The notes under the pieces are model-generated. The model saw nothing but the letters and a program-made list of their open reading frames with translations. It searched no databases and had not been told where the DNA came from. The position numbers and the translations under genes were made by a program. DNA of 64,000 nucleotides from the NCBI RefSeq assembly GCF_000369505.1, contig NZ_KB850055.1, positions 992,001-1,056,000 on the forward strand, given 5' to 3'. Positions 37,191 through 47,186 of the stretch are shown here, piece by piece. The stretch's first letter is position 1; the number at the start of each line of letters is the position of its first letter. The stretch is from Acinetobacter sp. NIPH 298 (GTDB taxonomy: Bacteria; Pseudomonadota; Gammaproteobacteria; Pseudomonadales; Moraxellaceae).

Positions 37191-38687
37191 TTATTTCATT
37201 TCTCTTGCGTAAATCTCATCAGCTTGTTCAAAGCGACTTGTTACATTTGAGTTTGGTGCCTTACCAAGTAAGCTCACCACAACGATACTGATCAATGCGA
37301 AAAGGAAACCAGGGATGATTTCATAGATGCCTGTATCGCCAAAGAAGTTTTTCCAAACGATAACCGTCACAGCGCCGACGATCATACCTGTCAACGCACC
37401 GTTTAAGGTCATACGTTTCCAGAACAATGAAAGAATAATCAGTGGACCAAATGCAGCTCCAAAGCCTGCCCAAGCATAAGCAACTAAGCCGAGGACTTTA
37501 CTTTCTGGGTTTTGTGCCAAGAGCAGTGCAAGCATAGCGACAGCAAATACCATTGCACGACCAATCCAAATTAACTCTTTTTGCGAAGCATTTTTACGGA
37601 TCAAGCCTTTGTACAAATCCTCTGTCAATGCACTTGAGCAGACCAATAATTGGCAACTCAATGTACTCATTACCGCAGATAGAATTGCGGCAAGGACGAT
37701 ACCAACCACCCAAGGATTGAATAAGATTTTGGTCAGTTCCATGAATACAGTTTCAGGGTTAGCGCTTACTGCTGCTGCAAGTTCTGGATGTTGTTGGAAA
37801 TATGCGATACCAACAAAACCTGAACCAACTGCACCCGCTAAACATAAAATCATCCATGTCATACCGATACGACGAGCAGCAGGGATTGATTTAACTGAGT
37901 CGACCGCCATAAAGCGAACGAGGATATGTGGTTGCCCGAAATAGCCCAAGCCCCAAGCAGCTGCTGAAAGTATCGCAACTAAGCTTAAATTCGAAGCAAA
38001 ATCATAAGCATGAGGACGTGCAGTTTCAACTAAAGCAGTAAATTGAGCAGCGCCTGCATCCAACGAGAGATAGGTGATGATCGGGAGTAGTAGCAATGCA
38101 AAAATCATCAAGCCTGCTTGGAAGGTGTCGGTCCAACTGATTGCCAAAAACCCACCAATACAAACATAACCAATTGTTGCAAATGCGCCTAACATCAAGG
38201 CTGTGCCATATGGTAATTCGAACAATGTTTCAAATAAACGTGCACCAGCGACCATGCCAGAAGCACAATAAATCGCGAAGAAGACCAAAATAATCAATGC
38301 GGATGTTACGCGTAAGATTTTTTTCTGATCATCAAAACGACCTGTAAAATAATCAGGTAGAGTGAGGGCATTATTCTGCACTTCGGTATGTACACGTAAC
38401 CGTCCTGCAACGAGGTACCAGTTGAGCCACGCACCAATAATCAAACCGATCGCGATCCATGATTCAGATAGTCCAGCCAGATAAATTGCGCCGGGTAAAC
38501 CCATGAGTAGCCAGCCACTCATGTCAGATGCACCCGCCGATAAAGCGGTGACAAAACTACCTAAACTTCGTCCTCCAAGAATATAATCATCAAGACTTTT
38601 GGTAGAAAAATAGGCGTATAAACCTATACCCAACATGGCAATAATATATACCACGAACACAACAACAGTGGGATTAGAGAAATTCAT
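37191..38687 (-). CDS. putP: Sodium/proline symporter
   Basis: 498-aa inner-membrane protein of the solute:sodium symporter family with 12-13 hydrophobic helices. Motifs: GGRSLGSFVTALSAGASDMSGW in the first Na+-site helices and WGLGYFGQPHILVRFMA. These match PutP closely. It supplies proline to PutA, encoded 0.65 kb away on the same strand, with the Lrp gene between them on the opposite strand. Confidence 0.95.
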   Translation of the reverse strand: MNFSNPTVVVFVVYIIAMLGIGLYAYFSTKSLDDYILGGRSLGSFVTALSAGASDMSGWLLMGLPGAIYLAGLSESWIAIGLIIGAWLNWYLVAGRLRVHTEVQNNALTLPDYFTGRFDDQKKILRVTSALIILVFFAIYCASGMVAGARLFETLFELPYGTALMLGAFATIGYVCIGGFLAISWTDTFQAGLMIFALLLLPIITYLSLDAGAAQFTALVETARPHAYDFASNLSLVAILSAAAWGLGYFGQPHILVRFMAVDSVKSIPAARRIGMTWMILCLAGAVGSGFVGIAYFQQHPELAAAVSANPETVFMELTKILFNPWVVGIVLAAILSAVMSTLSCQLLVCSSALTEDLYKGLIRKNASQKELIWIGRAMVFAVAMLALLLAQNPESKVLGLVAYAWAGFGAAFGPLIILSLFWKRMTLNGALTGMIVGAVTVIVWKNFFGDTGIYEIIPGFLFALISIVVVSLLGKAPNSNVTSRFEQADEIYAREMK

Positions 38688-39202
38688 AATGGATGCTCAT
38701 CCTTATATATCCATAACGGTACAATCCCATCTGAATAGCCCAAAAATGATTTACTATTCTAATAAGATTGATAAGGTGACAGATTCAAGCACGATTGTTT
38801 TTTGAAACACTGTAATAGACGTGTATGTTATTTGTATTCTTTGTGTAAATCAATATAGGCGGTTGAATATTAGGCTTTTAATTTAAAATAACGAGTGATT
38901 TTGGATAAAATATTAGCTTTATCTATAAATAAATAAGTAAATAATTTTGGAAATTTACAAAAAAGACGCTTAGATGGTCGAAATATGGTATCGAACGAGT
39001 GAAATATAGCTGGAATGTATGAAATATGAAGTTACAAAGGTAGGGATTCAGCGAAATTCCATTATAAAAAGCAGTGAATATTAAGCAGTTTTGCCAATGA
39101 AACGCTATTTTCTACCCATTTACAGTCGCAAAGTGAAGAAATCTTGCCTTAAAAAATGTGTTTTGAAGTAGGCGCAATTTCAATTAATTTTGAGTTCTAA
39201 TG
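38688..39202. other. Long intergenic region between putP and gcvH
   Basis: 515 bp upstream of putP and downstream of gcvH, AT-rich. I see no recognisable gene, RNA or repeat. It must contain the putP promoter. Confidence 0.5.
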
Positions 39203-39235
39203 AAAAAGCCTAGTTTAATTTAAACTAGGCTTTTT
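39203..39235. terminator. Terminator of gcvH
   Basis: Perfect stem AAAAAGCCTAGTTTAA / TTAAACTAGGCTTTTT, lying 24 bp beyond the gcvH stop. Confidence 0.88.
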
Positions 39236-39258
39236 GATAGATCAGTCTATATAAAGGC

Positions 39259-39633
39259 TTATAGACCTGATTCGTATTCTTCACTGGATAGAAGTTTTTC
39301 AACATCAGTCATATTGTCTGGTTTGATTTTATAGATCCAACCTTTGCCGTATGGATCTTCATTGACAAAATCAGGATCATCTTCAAGATCAGTATTTACT
39401 TCAACAACTGTGCCTGAAACAGGGGCATGAATATCTGAAGCGGTTTTTACAGACTCAACAATACCCGCTTGTTCTGTTGCAGTGACTTGGCTATCAAGTT
39501 CAGGTGTTTCCACATAGACTAAATCACCCAACTCATCTTGTGCATGGTCAGTAATCCCTGTCACAACTAAGTCGCCTTCAATTCTTACCCACTCATGTGT
39601 ACGCGCATACTTCAAATCTACTGGATGATTCAT
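39259..39633 (-). CDS. gcvH: Glycine cleavage system H protein
   Basis: 124-aa lipoyl carrier of the glycine cleavage system. The lipoylated lysine is K63 in [49 protein letters not shown] is the standard N-terminal block. No gcvP, gcvT or lipoyl-transfer gene is adjacent; in this genome the other parts must lie elsewhere. It has its own terminator, so it is a single-gene unit. Confidence 0.96.
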   Translation of the reverse strand: MNHPVDLKYARTHEWVRIEGDLVVTGITDHAQDELGDLVYVETPELDSQVTATEQAGIVESVKTASDIHAPVSGTVVEVNTDLEDDPDFVNEDPYGKGWIYKIKPDNMTDVEKLLSSEEYESGL

Positions 39634-39724
39634 GACAACTCCTTAATAATCCATCTCATCATTTTTGTTTCGTTTTATACAGGTTTTTGATTAAAAACAA
39701 AAGTTTTATCAATCAACCCCGATA

Positions 39725-40750
39725 TTACAAATACGGATCTTTACGCCAGTTACTTGGACTACGACCACTCCAGCGTTTAAAAGCACGGCTAAAATTTGCA
39801 ACATCAGAATAGCCTAATTCATCAGCAATTTGTTCTAGGCTATAGTCTGTACGTGAAAGCAAAGACGTGGCATGCCGATAGCGTACTTCATCCACCAAGG
39901 TTGAAAATGATGTTCCTTCCGCTGCAAGCTGACGTTTCAATGTGCGATCTGACATATGTAAACGATCAGCCACGTTTTCAATACTCAGATAATGTTGTTC
40001 AGAGTTAGTGAGAATATCACGGACCCGCATTGCTAAACGGCGACGTTCACCCAAAGCAGATAACTCAGTTTCACACTGGTTAATCGCAATTTGGCTGGCA
40101 ATAGGATCTGCATTGACCATTTTCAAGCCTAGATATTTTTTATCAAAACTTGATATCAAATGTGGCTGATTAAAGCGAACCGTACTGGTCAATTTGTCAC
40201 GATATTTATCAAACCCATCTGGTTCGGGGAAGTCTAGATCAACTTCACCACTTAAGTCCTCGATTCCAGTCAAAGCTTTAGCCATGGTCATAATACCAAT
40301 GGTTAGCCCTAGAATAATCTCAGTTCGCAAAGGCTCAACTTGAATGTCACATTGTAGTTGTAACGTTGCTTTAGGGCCAAAAGTAGAAAAATAAAGTTGG
40401 AGAAAAGGCAAACGTAATTGAATAAAACGGCTCGCAAGTGCAATCGCATCAGTGATGTCATGGGCGGTCATAATTGCATAACCAATAAAGCCATGAATCG
40501 AGATACGCATTTGCGTACCTAAATGAAAGCCAAGTGTACTTTCACCGGTGAGGCGTAAAGCATGCTTTACCAATTCATTGGCAATCGGCGTTGGAATTCG
40601 ATAGTTTGGATCAGCCAGTTGTTCGCTCGTTAAGTGAAACGGAGCAAATAAAGTTTCATCGCTGTATCCCCAGCGTGAAACAACATCTAATAACAATAAG
40701 CCATAGACGCCTGGTATTCCTTGATCTTGTCGAGTTGAGGTCGTTTTCAT
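39725..40750 (-). CDS. AraC family transcriptional regulator (Arabinose_bd N-domain type)
   Basis: 341-aa regulator. The N-terminal domain (residues about 25-210) is of the type in OruR/ArgR-like AraC proteins. The C-terminal double helix-turn-helix has VADRLHMSDRTLKRQLAAEG and LEQIADELGYSDVANFSRAFKRW. The neighbours (gcvH, a MaoC gene) are on the same strand but do not look like targets. Ligand unknown. Confidence 0.9.
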   Translation of the reverse strand: MKTTSTRQDQGIPGVYGLLLLDVVSRWGYSDETLFAPFHLTSEQLADPNYRIPTPIANELVKHALRLTGESTLGFHLGTQMRISIHGFIGYAIMTAHDITDAIALASRFIQLRLPFLQLYFSTFGPKATLQLQCDIQVEPLRTEIILGLTIGIMTMAKALTGIEDLSGEVDLDFPEPDGFDKYRDKLTSTVRFNQPHLISSFDKKYLGLKMVNADPIASQIAINQCETELSALGERRRLAMRVRDILTNSEQHYLSIENVADRLHMSDRTLKRQLAAEGTSFSTLVDEVRYRHATSLLSRTDYSLEQIADELGYSDVANFSRAFKRWSGRSPSNWRKDPYL

Positions 40751-40865
40751 GTGCTATCCGTGGCGGCTCATCGATCTTTACAAGTACTTTTCAAACATCT
40801 TTGCATGAAATAAAAGAATGAATCATAAAAATTGTTGGACAAGAGAGTCACCTAATCCTCAAAAA

Positions 40866-41306
40866 TCAAGTTGGTTTTCTAAAGACCATAATTTTGGTTG
40901 TAGATATTAATAGCACATCGCCGTGTTGGTTCAAAGCTTGTGTGACATAGCTAACGATACCACGATCAAGTTTAGTTTTAGAGGGCACAATGGCGGTAAT
41001 TTCAACATCGACATGGATTTTGTCACCAACACGGGTGGGACGGGGCCAGCGTAGACTAGATTCAGTACCCAATAACCCGCCTGCGATTGGGAAACACTCA
41101 GTCCATAAACGCATCACCACAGCGGAAGTATGCCATCCACTAGCAGCTAACCCTTGAAAGATAGGGTGCTGTGCTGCCGCCTCTGCATCTAAATGAAAAG
41201 GTTGAGGGTCAAATTGACCTGCAAATTGTTTAACTTCCTCAAGAGTTATTTCATATTCACGACTGATGAAACGATCACCAATATTCAAATCTTCTAAATA
41301 CAACAT
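40866..41306 (-). CDS. MaoC-like hotdog-fold dehydratase
   Basis: 146-aa protein of the MaoC/(R)-specific enoyl-CoA hydratase family. The motif FAGQFDPQPFHLDAEAA contains the catalytic Asp-His pair. GLAASGWHTSAVVMRLWTE and LRWPRPTRVGDKI are conserved. Its start overlaps the stop of the upstream ABC transporter gene by one base (TAATG), so the two are translationally coupled. The substrate is unknown. Confidence 0.9.
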   Translation of the reverse strand: MLYLEDLNIGDRFISREYEITLEEVKQFAGQFDPQPFHLDAEAAAQHPIFQGLAASGWHTSAVVMRLWTECFPIAGGLLGTESSLRWPRPTRVGDKIHVDVEITAIVPSKTKLDRGIVSYVTQALNQHGDVLLISTTKIMVFRKPT

Positions 41307-43153
41307 TATTCGGTGTCCTGAGTCACTCTTTGTTCAACTAAAAAGCCACCTGTTTGGCGTTTCCAAAGTTGGGCATACAAACCATCATTCGCTATCAGTT
41401 CTTCATGTGTACCTTGCTCAGCAATTCTGCCTTGATCAAGGACGATGAGACGGTCCATTTGTGCAATAGTAGATAAACGGTGCGCAATTGCAATGACCGT
41501 TTTGCCAACCATTAAGTCATTTAAACTAGATTGGATCGCGGCTTCTACTTCAGAGTCAAGTGCACTGGTGGCTTCATCCAAAACCAGAATAGGGGCATCT
41601 TTAAGAAAAACACGCGAAATGGCAATACGTTGACGTTGACCACCAGAAAGTTTTACACCACGCTCACCGACATAGGCATCAAATCCGACACGACCTTTTT
41701 GGTCACTCAGTTGAGGAATAAACTCTTCAGCACGAGCTTTTCTCACCGCTTGTTGAATTTCGGCCTCACTCGCGTTTGGACGACCATATTTAATATTCTC
41801 TGCCACTGTGCGATGCAAGAGCGAGGTATCTTGGGTCACTAATGCGATGTTGGCACGTAAACTATCTTGGGTCACGTTTTGGATATCTTGTCCATCAATC
41901 AAAATACGGCCCTGATTAATCGGGTAGAAATGCAGTAGTAGTTGAATTAATGTCGATTTACCAGCGCCAGAACGCCCCACAATACCGATTTTTTCGCCGG
42001 GTTTGATGGTTAAATTAAAGTGATCAATCACATTTTTCTGATTATAAGCAAAACTCACATTTTCAAAACGAATTTCACCCTGTTGAACTTTTAATTCAGT
42101 GGCATCTTGTTTGTCTTGGATTTGAATCGGTTTACCTAAAGTCTTCATACCATCTTGAATGGTACCGACATTTTCAAAGAGCATGGTGATATGCCACATG
42201 ATAAATTCAGCTAGGCTATCAAGCTTCAATACCATGGCAGTTGTTGCTGCTATTACACCGATCGCGGCTTGACCTTGAGTCCATAACCAAACAGAAGTTC
42301 CAATAACACCAATAAAAAGAAAAGCACTCAGCAGGCGAATACTAATTTGGTATTTCACACCTAAACGCATTTGCTTATAAACAGTCTCCATAAATTCTTT
42401 CATGGATTCTTTGGCGTACTGGCTTTCACGGCCTGCATGTGCAAATAGTTTTACGGTTTGAATATTGGTGTAGGCATCTGTGATACGGCCTGTCATGATA
42501 GATCGTGCATCTGCTTGCGCTTGAGATACTTTGCCTAAACGTGGAATAAAATAACTGGCAATCGCAATAAACAACACTAACCATATAATTAAGGGAAGGA
42601 TTAGGATCGGAGAGATCGAACCAAGTACAATACTGATGGTAATAAAATAAATAACCACATAAACCAGCATATCGCCAAGAATCATCCAAAACTCGCGTAC
42701 AGCTAATGCCGTTTGCATCACCTTGGCTGAAAGACGTCCTGCAAAGTCAGTGTGGAAAAAATCTAAGCTTTGTTGTAACAATAAATTATGAAAGCGCCAA
42801 CGCATACGCATTGGAAAATTACTAAATAAAACTTGATGTTTAATAATAGCTTGAATGCTGACAAAGAAAATATTGGCAAATAATATACTGATTAGAATGG
42901 TCAGATTTTGCTGATTGGTCGCAAAAAATGTATTGGGTTGACTGTTGCTCAGCCAATCGACCAATTTACCGATATAAGAAAAGAACAATGCTTCAAAACA
43001 GGCTGCTGCGGCTGTACAAGCGACCAGTAAGAATAAATAAGGGCGAATGCCTTGTGTCGCTTTCCAGACAAAAGCAAAGAAAGTGGTGGGTAATGGTTTG
43101 TTTAAGTCTTTGCTTGGATATGGGTCGACTAATTTCTCAAACCATCGCAGCAT
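41306..43153 (-). CDS. ABC exporter, fused permease and ATPase
   Basis: 615-aa half-transporter that should act as a homodimer in the inner membrane. The N-terminal six-helix domain covers residues about 30-345. The ATPase domain has Walker A GRSGAGKSTLIQLLL, signature LSGGQRQRIAISR, Walker B ILVLDEATSALDSE and the H-loop in VIAIAHRLSTI. It resembles MsbA/multidrug-type exporters. Substrate unknown. It is coupled to the downstream MaoC gene. Confidence 0.93.
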   Translation of the reverse strand: MLRWFEKLVDPYPSKDLNKPLPTTFFAFVWKATQGIRPYLFLLVACTAAAACFEALFFSYIGKLVDWLSNSQPNTFFATNQQNLTILISILFANIFFVSIQAIIKHQVLFSNFPMRMRWRFHNLLLQQSLDFFHTDFAGRLSAKVMQTALAVREFWMILGDMLVYVVIYFITISIVLGSISPILILPLIIWLVLFIAIASYFIPRLGKVSQAQADARSIMTGRITDAYTNIQTVKLFAHAGRESQYAKESMKEFMETVYKQMRLGVKYQISIRLLSAFLFIGVIGTSVWLWTQGQAAIGVIAATTAMVLKLDSLAEFIMWHITMLFENVGTIQDGMKTLGKPIQIQDKQDATELKVQQGEIRFENVSFAYNQKNVIDHFNLTIKPGEKIGIVGRSGAGKSTLIQLLLHFYPINQGRILIDGQDIQNVTQDSLRANIALVTQDTSLLHRTVAENIKYGRPNASEAEIQQAVRKARAEEFIPQLSDQKGRVGFDAYVGERGVKLSGGQRQRIAISRVFLKDAPILVLDEATSALDSEVEAAIQSSLNDLMVGKTVIAIAHRLSTIAQMDRLIVLDQGRIAEQGTHEELIANDGLYAQLWKRQTGGFLVEQRVTQDTE

Positions 43154-43331
43154 TGTTTCTTCCTCTAAGTTTAAAAAAGTATAAACATATCGTCATTATA
43201 GGATAGCAGAAAATTAATGTAATAAATGTGAAAAGTGAAATTGTACGCATTCTAACGAGCTTGAAGTTGATTGAAATTTATTATTGTCTAATCTGAAAAA
43301 CTAATGAAATATAACACTTGAGAAATATGAC

Positions 43332-45188
43332 ATGAAAAAACAATTTGAACACCAACAAGATTCTAATCTCATTATTGAAACTTCATTGATTGATCGTTTT
43401 CCCCCTAAATACTGGCGGATTGATGGCCCACAAACCATGTCTTTTGCGATCACCAATTATCAGAATGGCTTTGAAGCATTATTTCGATCTCGCACCACGA
43501 CTGATCTAGCAGGTATTGTCTGGGATTCTCATGATGCTAAAGACCATACATTTCTCGCATACGAGACTAAGTACGATTACTCAGGGGTGATTTGGGATTT
43601 TGATATTGAATTATCTGCTTCAATGCCAACCCTTAATCATGAAACACTTACACCTACTTTGACGGTCCATTACCATGATCATGGTGAAGATAAGGTGGCT
43701 TATATTGTTTTGTTTAATTATGCCAACCAACCCACGGCTCGATCAGCACATATTCAGATCAATTGGGACACAGTAAGAGCAGGTTTCTCAGCCACAGACC
43801 ATTTCCCGGTCACCAATATTCAGCGGATTTCCTTTTCTGCTTATACAACCACATATAATGGACATTCAACACTTCCACTGGCTCAAGCTGAAGATGGTTA
43901 TATCCGCATATTCAACTCTATCACCACAGGGCCAAATGCAAAGCTGACTTTAAATCGAGTATCTGTGCCACCGCATCATTATGGTATCTGTACCAGTTAT
44001 GATGACCACTATGATTTAAACCCTCAGCGGCTTGTTGATAATATGAAAGCTTTGGGCTATCAAGGCTTTATGAATCATTATTGTGGTATGTCCAAATATC
44101 CAGAGTTAATTTGGAAAAATGATCTGAATAAGTGGCAAATTCCAGATACGCTTATGACATTTGAAGATGTGGTAAATCCATGCACGCGGATATGGCATGA
44201 GCACTTTGCACAAGCACTACATGATGCAGATATGCAGCCAGTATTTGGTGTGAGTTTTGAAATGTACTCATTAGGTGCAAATGAGTTTTGGGCGCAGCGA
44301 GATTGGAATAGCAATCTAGGTCGTACGGGTTATGAACCCCCGAGTTATTTTTTTAGTCCATGTGATCAAAATGCACTAGCCTATCTACACAAAGCATTTA
44401 TCGAGTTTGCAGATATGATGGCGATAGGTGGGTGTGAGGTAAATATGCAAATTGGTGAGCCGTGGTGGTGGTATAACCAAGGCACAGATCTACCTTGTAT
44501 TTATGATTTCCCGACTAAACTTGCCTTTAATGCTGATACTGGATTATATGCACCAGACTTAGGAACAATTTATGATGCTGTGCATAAAACAGGTACGTCG
44601 TATGATGAGTTTAAAACGTGGTTAAGAAATAAGTTGGGTCAGACATGTCAGGACATCCGTGCTGTGATAAAAGCAAAATATCCAAGTGCTCTAGTCTGTC
44701 CATTAATTTTCTTTCCCACAATTCGAACACCAATAGAAACTCTTGCGACGGACATTAACTATCCACGCGAACATTATGCTTATCCTCATTTTGATTACAT
44801 GATGACTGAAGCCTATGATTGGCTTTTAGAGGCAAAACTGGATTTGGCACATCAAACTGTGGCAGAGATACCGACTCAAGATCTTCATTATCCAATCGAT
44901 AAAGTTGCTTATTTATCGGGATTTGTTCCTGATCCATCTATTGCACATCTCTATGGATTTGACGCTAGCAAAGCGTATCAAGTACACATCTGGCAGCGAA
45001 TTTTTGGCGATATGCAGAACAATGATCCATTAGGACTGATGAAGCAGTTTATTTGGGCATATCCGCAAGTGATGTTGGATTCAATTACCATTGATATCGG
45101 GCAAGCGCCAAACGGTTTCTTTGTTGGAGAAGTGCTTTATTCCCCAATTGCTGATGATACTCCGTATCCTCCGGAAATTTATTTATAA
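43332..45188 (+). CDS. Orphan large protein resembling phage tail TIM-barrel (non-contractile tail sheath-type) proteins
   Basis: 618 aa, no signal peptide or membrane segment. An N-terminal beta-rich region (residues about 1-215) is followed by a probable TIM-barrel (PHHYGICTSYDDHYDLNPQRL onward). The barrel contains the aromatic block VNMQIGEPWWWYNQG, like a glycoside-hydrolase active site. My memory of similar sequences is of phage 'non-contractile tail sheath' proteins, but I cannot confirm this. No other phage genes are near. The gene is preceded by a promoterless-looking AT-rich gap and followed by a strong terminator. It may be a domesticated phage gene or a glycan-binding enzyme. Confidence 0.5.
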   Translation: MKKQFEHQQDSNLIIETSLIDRFPPKYWRIDGPQTMSFAITNYQNGFEALFRSRTTTDLAGIVWDSHDAKDHTFLAYETKYDYSGVIWDFDIELSASMPTLNHETLTPTLTVHYHDHGEDKVAYIVLFNYANQPTARSAHIQINWDTVRAGFSATDHFPVTNIQRISFSAYTTTYNGHSTLPLAQAEDGYIRIFNSITTGPNAKLTLNRVSVPPHHYGICTSYDDHYDLNPQRLVDNMKALGYQGFMNHYCGMSKYPELIWKNDLNKWQIPDTLMTFEDVVNPCTRIWHEHFAQALHDADMQPVFGVSFEMYSLGANEFWAQRDWNSNLGRTGYEPPSYFFSPCDQNALAYLHKAFIEFADMMAIGGCEVNMQIGEPWWWYNQGTDLPCIYDFPTKLAFNADTGLYAPDLGTIYDAVHKTGTSYDEFKTWLRNKLGQTCQDIRAVIKAKYPSALVCPLIFFPTIRTPIETLATDINYPREHYAYPHFDYMMTEAYDWLLEAKLDLAHQTVAEIPTQDLHYPIDKVAYLSGFVPDPSIAHLYGFDASKAYQVHIWQRIFGDMQNNDPLGLMKQFIWAYPQVMLDSITIDIGQAPNGFFVGEVLYSPIADDTPYPPEIYL

Positions 45189-45198
45189 GAGAGTCAAT

Positions 45199-45226
45199 TA
45201 AAAAGCCTTTATATAAAGGCTTTTTA
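45199..45226 (+). terminator. Terminator of the 618-aa gene
   Basis: Perfect palindrome TTAAAAAGCCTTTA / TAAAGGCTTTTTAA just after the stop. Confidence 0.82.
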
Positions 45227-45453
45227 ATCATCATTTACCAATCGCATAGTAAAAAAATAATAGTGTGCACTTTGCTACTTGTTTTAAGTTTGAACACGTC
45301 TATCTATTTGAAAAACCAGATGATGGAAGGGGGTGAAGCAAAGTTTTAGTACAGCGATATGATGAGCGGTCACAATAAAGCGATAATAATACTAGAACTA
45401 TGCTTATAAAACAGCAATAATTGTGATGTGCTTCACGATTATATGGATGTTAA

Positions 45454-45633
45454 ATGTTAAAAAAAGTCGGCAATTTAAGTGTTTGTTTGTTGTTCATCAC
45501 AAGTATATTTTTTCTTATTCGTGGTGCTCCATCTATTGATATCGTTTTAATTACTATTTCACTAGCCTTGATGATGGCAGCATATTTGTTGGCGTCGGAA
45601 TTTAATTTGAATCTACTTAAGTGGACCAAATGA
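45454..45633 (+). CDS. Small membrane protein, 59 aa
   Basis: ATG 45454 to TGA 45633. The product has a basic N-terminus (MLKKVGNLS) and two hydrophobic segments (VCLLFITSIFFLIRG and IVLITISLALMMAAYLLAS), separated by a short loop, then a polar tail. I do not recognise the family. The ribosome binding site is weak (GGAT about 7 bases upstream). The composition and two-helix design look like a real small inner-membrane protein. Confidence 0.5.
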   Translation: MLKKVGNLSVCLLFITSIFFLIRGAPSIDIVLITISLALMMAAYLLASEFNLNLLKWTK

Positions 45634-45711
45634 TTTTATAAAATTTGAACATTTTTAAAATAGATAACTAGAGAAAATAGGCTTAAGTATAACTATACTT
45701 GCTTGTCGCTA

Positions 45712-45801
45712 TTAGATTTTTATCTAAACCTCAATGGCTTGAGAGTTCTGTGTCTGTCCATTCATTTGGGTCGGGTGAGAACTTCAAGCCATTGCAGTTT
45801 T
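45712..45801 (+). ncRNA. Possible small structured RNA or complex terminator
   Basis: Two hairpins in series. The first is small (TTAGAT / ATCTAA, 45712-45727). The second is long: CAATGGCTTGA + AGTTCT paired to AGAACT + TCAAGCCATTG (arms 45732-45749 and 45778-45794) with a 28-nt loop. It ends with a TTTTT run at 45797-45801. The length and loop are too large for a simple terminator, and it sits between a small ORF and the convergent mscS gene. A promoter upstream is not convincing. Confidence 0.35.
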
Positions 45802-45814
45802 TATGCGTATTGAT

Positions 45815-47071
45815 TTAAGTGAGCTTTTCAGTGCTTGCTTGTTGTCTAAATGCTTGTAAATCATGTCCTGATGGTGCTTGATAAATTCTTAAACCAAACT
45901 CAGGAATAATAGCAATTAGATGATCGAAAATATCAGATTGAATTGCCTCATAAGATGCCCATGCAATCGTGTTGGTAAATGCATAAATCTCTAAAGGTAA
46001 GCCCTCACTTGTTGGTTGTAACTGGCGAACCAAAATTGTTTGATTTTGGGCAATCCCGTGGTGCTGACGTAAGTAGAACTCAACATAAGCCCGAAACGTT
46101 CCCAAGTTGGTTAAACGTCTCTGGTTATATCGAGAATGATTGGTTAAATGATTATTGAACTCCTCAATTTCAGATTTCTTTGCATCAAGATATTGATCTA
46201 AAAGCAAAAAATCTTTGAGTTTTTGCTGTTCTTCATCACTCATAAAATGTACGCTACTTTGATCAAGAAAAAGTGAGCGCTTCATACGACGACAACCTGA
46301 ATTGCTCATTCCACGCCAATTCCGAAAGGTATCCGTTACTAGCTTATTGGTTGGAATGGTGGTGAAGGTTTTATCAAAGTTCTGTACAGTCACTGTATGT
46401 AATGACATATCAATGACATCGCCGTCTGCGTTTAAGGATGGCATTTCAATCCAGTCGCCTATACGAACCATATCATAAGAGGTAATTTGTACACTGGCTA
46501 CCAAAGAAAGAATTGTGTTTTGGAACACCAGCATTAATACCGCTGCCATTGCCCCGAAACCAGCAAGTAAAGTGAAGACATCTCTTTTAAGGAAAGTACC
46601 TAAAATTAATAGCCCACAAACCACAAACAAGACCAACTTAACCAGTTGCAAATAACCTTTGATAGGTTTATTTCTTGATTTAGGGTTACGCTGATAGACG
46701 AGGTTGAAGATGTTGAGCGCTTCACTGATCGAGAGTGCGATAGTGAGGAAAATAAAGGCCTGAGCACCCATTTGCACAAGGCTGATTACTTTCTCTGGGA
46801 GATGTGGGACTGAGGAGATCCCATTCATAATCACAATTGCAGGGACGATATTGGCAAAACGACGAGTTACACTATGCTGTGAGAAGATCGCTTGATTTGG
46901 AGATTTAAACTTGGTGATTAAATGGCGTATACCACGAACAATAATTCTTTTCGCAATGAAATTTGCCAGTGCTGCGAATAAAATTAGAACGATCAGGGCA
47001 AGTAGCATTTCAAGCCAAGGAAAATGGCTTAATTCAGCTTTAATATCGCGTATAAAATTTAAATAATCCAA
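45815..47071 (-). CDS. Mechanosensitive ion channel family protein (MscS superfamily, YbdG-like)
   Basis: 418-aa inner-membrane protein with five N-terminal hydrophobic helices and the MscS pore-helix/beta-domain region (LAGFGAMAAVLMLVFQNTILSL, then VRIGDWIEMPSLNADGDVIDM). The length and the insert after the beta domain resemble E. coli YbdG. Such channels protect against mild osmotic downshock. It is followed by an opposite-strand structured region. Confidence 0.9.
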   Translation of the reverse strand: MDYLNFIRDIKAELSHFPWLEMLLALIVLILFAALANFIAKRIIVRGIRHLITKFKSPNQAIFSQHSVTRRFANIVPAIVIMNGISSVPHLPEKVISLVQMGAQAFIFLTIALSISEALNIFNLVYQRNPKSRNKPIKGYLQLVKLVLFVVCGLLILGTFLKRDVFTLLAGFGAMAAVLMLVFQNTILSLVASVQITSYDMVRIGDWIEMPSLNADGDVIDMSLHTVTVQNFDKTFTTIPTNKLVTDTFRNWRGMSNSGCRRMKRSLFLDQSSVHFMSDEEQQKLKDFLLLDQYLDAKKSEIEEFNNHLTNHSRYNQRRLTNLGTFRAYVEFYLRQHHGIAQNQTILVRQLQPTSEGLPLEIYAFTNTIAWASYEAIQSDIFDHLIAIIPEFGLRIYQAPSGHDLQAFRQQASTEKLT

Positions 47072-47186
47072 AACCCAAACACCTTAAAATTCTTTAATAG
47101 CGAATTGTAAGCTGTAATAGGGCTTTAGTTATTTTTAATCACAGTTTATATACGATCTGTAAGGCGTTTTTACAGAGTTAAATGAT

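Noticed and set aside
39259..39633. Incomplete glycine cleavage operon as evidence of gene loss
   Set aside because: gcvH is often encoded apart from gcvT and gcvP; a single window cannot show loss.
43332..45188. Prophage island
   Set aside because: Neighbouring genes are ordinary chromosomal genes and no integrase, capsid, portal or tail genes are present.
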